IMG/VR virus record: IMGVR_UViG_3300006751_000139
Location: 1 to 23,936 of that record
Length of the DNA: 23,936 nt
Reading direction: 5' to 3' (one strand)
Origin: a virus
The notes under the pieces: generated by a model
The model's database searches: none
What the model was told of the DNA's origin: nothing
What the model saw: only the letters and a program-made list of their open reading frames with translations
In this document: in pieces, positions 21,166 through 23,936 of the stretch
How the letters are laid out: the number at the start of each line of letters is the position of its first letter
How positions within the stretch are numbered: the stretch's first letter is position 1
Program-made: the position numbers and the translations under genes

Positions 21166-21231
21166 TAAGTTAAAGTGTCTTTTGTCTAGTTTATATTCGG
21201 TTATCTACTAGATTATTAGGCACTTAACTTA
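21166..21231 (+). ncRNA. Candidate RNA domain 1 of a tandem trio
   Basis: TAAGTTAAAGTG (21166) pairs with CACTTAACTTA (to 21231) with one bulged A, and the stem continues by U-G, C-G and U-A to 14 bp. TCTAGT/ACTAGA (21185-21212) forms the inner arm. There is no reading frame here. Confidence 0.55.
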
Positions 21232-21236
21232 TAAGA

Positions 21237-21342
21237 TTTAGAGAATAAAGGGAGAGCGAAATAAAATGCGAAACTCCACCAGTACGTACGACAACGTAAT
21301 ATAAATGTCATGTGGGATTACTAATTCCCTTTGTTTTCTAAA
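21237..21342 (+). ncRNA. Candidate RNA domain 2, closed by 17 bp
   Basis: Bases 21237-21253 and 21326-21342 are complementary over 17 uninterrupted pairs, two of them G-U on the plus strand. An inner TCCAC/GTGGGA arm with one bulge and an ACGT/ACGT pairing are possible. At this length chance pairing is unlikely even in AT-rich DNA. Confidence 0.6.
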
Positions 21343-21357
21343 GATAATTTTGTAAAT

Positions 21358-21452
21358 TATATGAGGGCTTGTTTTATGCTTTGGTCCAGGAATTCCAAAC
21401 GGATTCTATGGAAGAAAAGTTGAGAAAGGTTGGCTACCCAAGCCCTTATATA
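21358..21452 (+). ncRNA. Candidate RNA domain 3, closed by 14 bp, next to a ribosome site
   Basis: TATATGAGGGCTTG (21358-21371) pairs with CAAGCCCTTATATA (21439-21452), including one G-U. The inner extended hairpin TCCA-GAAT-CC / GG-ATTC-TGGA around AAAC is at 21385-21412. The 3' arm ends a few bases before the AAGGAGG of the following gene, so it may also influence that gene's translation. Confidence 0.6.
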
Positions 21453-21464
21453 TAAGGAGGTATC

Positions 21465-21650
21465 ATGGATAAACTTAAACATGCAGAAGAATTAAGACGT
21501 GTTAATACTGTTTGGAATAAAATTATACAACGTATAAAAATAAATCTAGGAATAGATTCAAATGAAAAACCAGTAAGCAATGACATGATTGATTTTATTG
21601 TAAAAGACGAATGGGAAAAAGAAAATGAACGAAGCAGTAGTAACAATTAA
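21465..21650 (+). CDS. Unknown small helical protein (61 aa)
   Basis: A strong AAGGAGG lies before the ATG. Fully helical and charged: DKLKHAEELRRVNTVWNKII, QRIKINLGIDSNEKP, FIVKDEWEKENERSS. It overlaps the next gene by 26 bases. No family is recognised. Confidence 0.55.
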   Translation: MDKLKHAEELRRVNTVWNKIIQRIKINLGIDSNEKPVSNDMIDFIVKDEWEKENERSSSNN

Positions 21651-21837
21651 ATTAAGTGACAATGAAATAGGATTATTAATAAATAGTCTTGGCATGCTAG
21701 AGTCAGCAGTTGTCCCTTGTGTAGATAATGGGAAATGGAAAGTACCATATGAAACATTAAAGAAAGACTTAAAAGAAATACAAGTAAAAGTAATAGAAAA
21801 AAGAAGAGAACATGAAATTAAAGAGAATATGAGGTAA
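21625..21837 (+). CDS. Unknown small protein (70 aa)
   Basis: The start lies inside the upstream gene. An N-terminal TIKLSDNEIGLLINSLGMLE helix pair is followed by PYETLKKDLKEIQVKVIEKR, an amphipathic helix. The 'LsdnEi.lLinsL..le.a' pattern occurs in many small phage helical proteins of unknown role. The ribosome site is weak, so coupling is likely. Confidence 0.55.
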   Translation: MNEAVVTIKLSDNEIGLLINSLGMLESAVVPCVDNGKWKVPYETLKKDLKEIQVKVIEKRREHEIKENMR

Positions 21838-21839
21838 AA

Positions 21840-22052
21840 ATGAAGTGTAGTAAAGGAAAAATGTTTTTAAAAGATTTAAATGTTGGTGATATGTTTAACC
21901 AAAATGGTACAGAAGGTATATTATTGGGTTGTGAAATAAATGCAGAAGTACTAGTTTTGACATTACCAAACAGAAGTCATTTTAAAAACAATGAAAGCTA
22001 TTATAAAGGTAAACATATATGGTCAGCTCATACGGAAGTGAAAAAGGTATGA
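21840..22052 (+). CDS. Unknown small beta-rich protein (70 aa)
   Basis: GAGG lies five bases before the ATG, two bases after the upstream stop. The sequence (KMFLKDLNVGDMFNQNGTEG, ILLGCEINAEVLVLTLPN) is like small beta-barrel proteins in phages that begin with an 'l.dl.vGd.F...g.....l' segment. No further assignment. It ends as ATGA with the next gene. Confidence 0.58.
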   Translation: MKCSKGKMFLKDLNVGDMFNQNGTEGILLGCEINAEVLVLTLPNRSHFKNNESYYKGKHIWSAHTEVKKV

Positions 22053-22504
22053 AGTGCGTAGCATGTGGACACGACAGCACAAGAAAATACAACCCAACAA
22101 GGCGTATCATTTCGCTTTTGGAAAAAAGAAATCAATTATGTCAAAGAAGATTACAAAGAGTTATAAAATTAATTCGACAAAATATTCCTTCTGAGAAGGA
22201 TAATCAAAAGACATTCTATTTCCTGCAAGCAATATCTAATATACCTGATGAAACAATAGAACGTATCGTATACAGATACAATATGGATGAACACGTATAT
22301 CAAGGTAAAGGATTTGCATATTTACAGCAAATGATAGTATCTGGATATGAAAATGAAGATAAGATGTTAAAAAATGAAATAAAAAAGTTTGGTAGAACAC
22401 CAAAGAAAGTAAAAGTAGAAAGAGGAGAGTATAAAAATGTCTATAGTAGCAATGGAGGAAACGCTGTTTCCAGTAAAGGAGGTTCCAGCAGTTCTCGCAG
22501 ATGA
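22049..22504 (+). CDS. Unknown basic protein with N-terminal CxxC (151 aa)
   Basis: I start it at the ATG at 22049 (MKCVACGHDSTRKY), which overlaps the previous stop as ATGA; an in-frame upstream ATG adds ten residues but lacks a ribosome site. Cys3, Cys6 and His8 could be half of a zinc site. The middle is helical (RIISLLEKRNQLCQRRLQRV). The C-terminus (SSNGGNAVSSKGGSSSSRR) is low-complexity and encoded within the first 68 bases of the DUF932 gene in another frame. No family is recognised. Confidence 0.6.
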   Translation: MKCVACGHDSTRKYNPTRRIISLLEKRNQLCQRRLQRVIKLIRQNIPSEKDNQKTFYFLQAISNIPDETIERIVYRYNMDEHVYQGKGFAYLQQMIVSGYENEDKMLKNEIKKFGRTPKKVKVERGEYKNVYSSNGGNAVSSKGGSSSSRR

Positions 22505-23210
22505 TGTAATGAGAACAGAAGGAACAGGTCATAAATTCATCATAAGAGAAGATACAGGAGATGTATTATCTTGTATGACTGATGAATACAAAGTAGTTGA
22601 CAACAAATCAGTTGTTAATAAAGTTCAAAAAGTATTAAAAGGTTCTGGTGCTGAGTTATCAGAAGCTAGAACATTCTCAAATGGTCAAAGAGCTATTTGG
22701 AAATGGAATTTCCCTAAGACTGAAGTTAAAATTGAAAAAGGAGATTTAATAAATCCACAATTAATAGTAGCAAATAGTTACGATGGTACTACATCTGTTA
22801 ATATTATGGGTGGTGCATTTAGGCTTGTATGCTTAAATGGATTGACAATTGGTAATGTCTTAACAAAGAAGAAAGCTGTACATAAGAATAATAATACTAG
22901 TATTGGTGAAATAGATAGTACTATTACTGATACAGTTGCTATGTTAGTTCAGATGTTTGAAACAGAATTTCCAAGACTAACAAAGACTAAGTTAAGAAGT
23001 AAGCATTTAGTTGATATGGCTAAATTGATTCCACAACAATATATGGAAGATTTTACAAGGTATTGTTTAAATAATAATATGAATACATATTGGGATTTAT
23101 TGAATGCTTGTACTTATGTAGCGACACACGTTGCACATAGAGATAGAGAGTCTATTCATATTATGGAGAATCAGATTTATCCAACAATAACAAGATTAGC
23201 AAGAGCTTAG
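22437..23210 (+). CDS. DUF932-type protein (257 aa)
   Basis: The segments KFIIREDTGDVLSCMTDEYK, LIVANSYDGTTSVNIMGGAF and RLVCLNGLTIG follow the layout of the DUF932 family common in phages and plasmids: 'v...y..v......', then 'n..dg..s......g..RlvC.NGl'. The function of the family is not established; it is often near replication or recombination genes. The start has AGAGGAG upstream and lies inside the previous gene. It is followed by 464 bases of non-coding structured sequence. Confidence 0.8.
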   Translation: MSIVAMEETLFPVKEVPAVLADDVMRTEGTGHKFIIREDTGDVLSCMTDEYKVVDNKSVVNKVQKVLKGSGAELSEARTFSNGQRAIWKWNFPKTEVKIEKGDLINPQLIVANSYDGTTSVNIMGGAFRLVCLNGLTIGNVLTKKKAVHKNNNTSIGEIDSTITDTVAMLVQMFETEFPRLTKTKLRSKHLVDMAKLIPQQYMEDFTRYCLNNNMNTYWDLLNACTYVATHVAHRDRESIHIMENQIYPTITRLARA

Positions 23211-23260
23211 GTTCCTAAAAGGAGATAGCTTCTTAATAAAGGTTCCTGAGTGGCTTAAAT

Positions 23261-23335
23261 CAGAATAGAGGTGGAAGGTTCGGAACTTTAGGAAAACCGA
23301 TTAAATCATTCCAACAAAGCCTCACCTCAGTTCTG
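23261..23335 (+). ncRNA. RNA motif copy 1 (CAGAAUAGAGG / CUCAGUUCUG)
   Basis: CAGAA-TA-GAGGTG (23261-23273) pairs with CACCTC-AG-TTCTG (23323-23335), leaving a two-by-two internal loop. An inner AAGGTT-CGG-AACTTT hairpin and TGGAA/TTCCA can form. The same outer motif recurs at 23583. Bases 23211-23260 upstream show only a repeated AGGTTCCT and no gene. Confidence 0.62.
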
Positions 23336-23350
23336 AAACTTGCTAGTAAA

Positions 23351-23445
23351 ACTACAGAAGACGCACATGTAATCATTCCTTGTGATAGTTGAAGACCGAT
23401 AACTATTCAATACCAGGTACACAAGGTTTTGCCTTATTCTGTAGT
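23351..23445 (+). ncRNA. Candidate RNA with three nested perfect helices
   Basis: ACTACAGAA (23351) pairs with TTCTGTAGT (23437-23445). Nested inside are CCTTGTG/CACAAGG (23378/23420) and, directly next, ATAGTT/AACTAT (23385/23401). The three perfect helices of 9, 7 and 6 bp are stacked towards one loop. No reading frame. Confidence 0.6.
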
Positions 23446-23451
23446 AATAAT

Positions 23452-23576
23452 TAGAAAGTTGATATGAAGAAAACTTATATCGTAAAACTCAATGACGGAC
23501 CGAACCCTAGGGCGATACCTTTAATATAATCGGTTGGGGACAGAGTTTGAGCTCATATTTGAAGCGAATCTTTCTA
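23452..23576 (+). ncRNA. Candidate RNA with nested helices
   Basis: TAGAAAG (23452) pairs with CTTTCTA (to 23576). Inside, GATAT/ATATC makes a small hairpin; AAACTC (23485) pairs with GAGTTT (23543) and encloses ACCGA (23499)/TCGGT (23530). The palindrome CCCTAGGG lies in the apical part. Weaker than its neighbours but in the same row of domains. Confidence 0.45.
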
Positions 23577-23582
23577 TAACAT

Positions 23583-23650
23583 CAGAATAGAGGTAGGTGA
23601 TGTAGGAAATAATTAGTTCTATTAATTTAGGACATCCTATCTCAGTTCTG
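23583..23650 (+). ncRNA. RNA motif copy 2 (CAGAAUAGAGG / CUCAGUUCUG)
   Basis: CAGAA-TA-GAGGTAGG (23583-23597) pairs with CCTATCTC-AG-TTCTG (23636-23650). The outer helix and TA/AG internal loop equal those of copy 1, but the stem beyond GAGG differs in both strands and still pairs (one G-U). GATGT/ACATC and AATTA/TAATT extend the arm. It ends 24 bases before the next start codon. Confidence 0.62.
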
Positions 23651-23674
23651 AAAACTTAAAAAGGAGAAAAAAAT

Positions 23675-23908
23675 ATGAGTTTAAGTTTACATGATAAAAA
23701 CAACAATCCCTTAAAATGTGAAAGCAGTTTTGAAGAAAGACTTAAAAGTTATAAAACAGTTTATGCTTATACAAAAGAGCATAATGAAATATCTGAAAAA
23801 CTTGCAAAAGAAAATGGTAGAGGTTGGTGGATATTTTCAGGTCTATCATCTCCTAAAAAATATCAAAATACATGGATAGAGCAATTTAGAAAAAAGGATG
23901 AAAGATGA
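23675..23908 (+). CDS. Unknown small protein (77 aa)
   Basis: AAAGGAG nine bases before the ATG. Helical and charged (SFEERLKSYKTVYAYTKEHN EISEKL), then an RGWWIFSGLSSPKKYQNTWI segment. No family is recognised. It ends as ATGA with the next gene and follows the non-coding RNA-like row. Confidence 0.55.
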   Translation: MSLSLHDKNNNPLKCESSFEERLKSYKTVYAYTKEHNEISEKLAKENGRGWWIFSGLSSPKKYQNTWIEQFRKKDER

Positions 23909-23936
23909 GCAAAGATATGGATGATATGTGGGTATG
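23905..23936 (+). CDS. Start of next gene, cut by the window edge
   Basis: An ATG overlaps the previous stop as ATGA, and the frame stays open to the edge (MSKDMDDMWV). AAAGGATG is a weak ribosome site upstream. Nothing can be said about function. Confidence 0.45.
   Translation, partial: MSKDMDDMWV

Noticed and set aside
23241-23315. tRNA-like stretch (GGTTCCTGAGTGGCTTAAAT ...)
   Set aside because: It resembles a Ser/Leu tRNA D-arm, but no matching acceptor stem, anticodon arm and T-arm can be built together.

Overview
This is a stretch of a tailed double-stranded DNA phage genome. It is strongly AT-rich and compact. Most genes have clear Shine-Dalgarno sites or are coupled by ATGA or TAATG overlaps. 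The fibre-type repeats (NKTLTSP, VKDYVDT) and several small conserved proteins (starting MGFDLYGENPKN, or carrying a CCSVCN motif) are of a kind common in uncultured marine and freshwater phages. I therefore suspect an aquatic bacterial host, but the sequence does not name it and the tail type cannot be decided here.

Layout: about 1-13675 is one minus-strand late block. In transcription order (right to left) it holds two small unknown genes, a terminase small subunit with an extra N-terminal domain, a zinc-ribbon metallophosphoesterase, three small basic proteins, the terminase large subunit and a lysis set (holin-like protein, peptidoglycan-binding-like protein, M15 peptidase). Portal, scaffold and major capsid protein follow, then connector-type proteins, a spike-base-like protein and fibre-like proteins running off the left edge. 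A divergent control region lies at about 13676-13834.

The plus strand from 13835 onward is an early or middle block. It starts with one gene that has its own rho-independent terminator, followed by an iteron-like cluster with a perfect DnaA box. Many small unknown genes come next, with a recombination and replication set among them: a Cas4/RecB-like PD-(D/E)XK nuclease, a DUF1071 (Sak3-type) annealing protein and an SSB-like protein ending in DDLPF. Stand-alone helicase-associated repeats, an HTH protein and a DUF932 protein are also present.

The most unusual feature is the non-coding DNA between these plus-strand genes. More than 2 kb is spread over six gaps, and each gap contains domains closed by long helices. 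Closing helices include 20 bp (14521/14678), 12 bp (15824/16130), 17 bp (21237/21342), 14 bp (21358/21452), 10 bp (15720/15816), 9 bp (23351/23445) and 8 bp (15320/15389). Where pairs are wobbles they are G-U on the plus-strand transcript, which points to folded RNA and not merely inverted repeats in DNA. Two domains at 23261 and 23583 share the same flanking motif while the stem between changes in a compensatory way. I recognise no known RNA family, so this looks like a set of phage-encoded structured RNAs worth direct testing.
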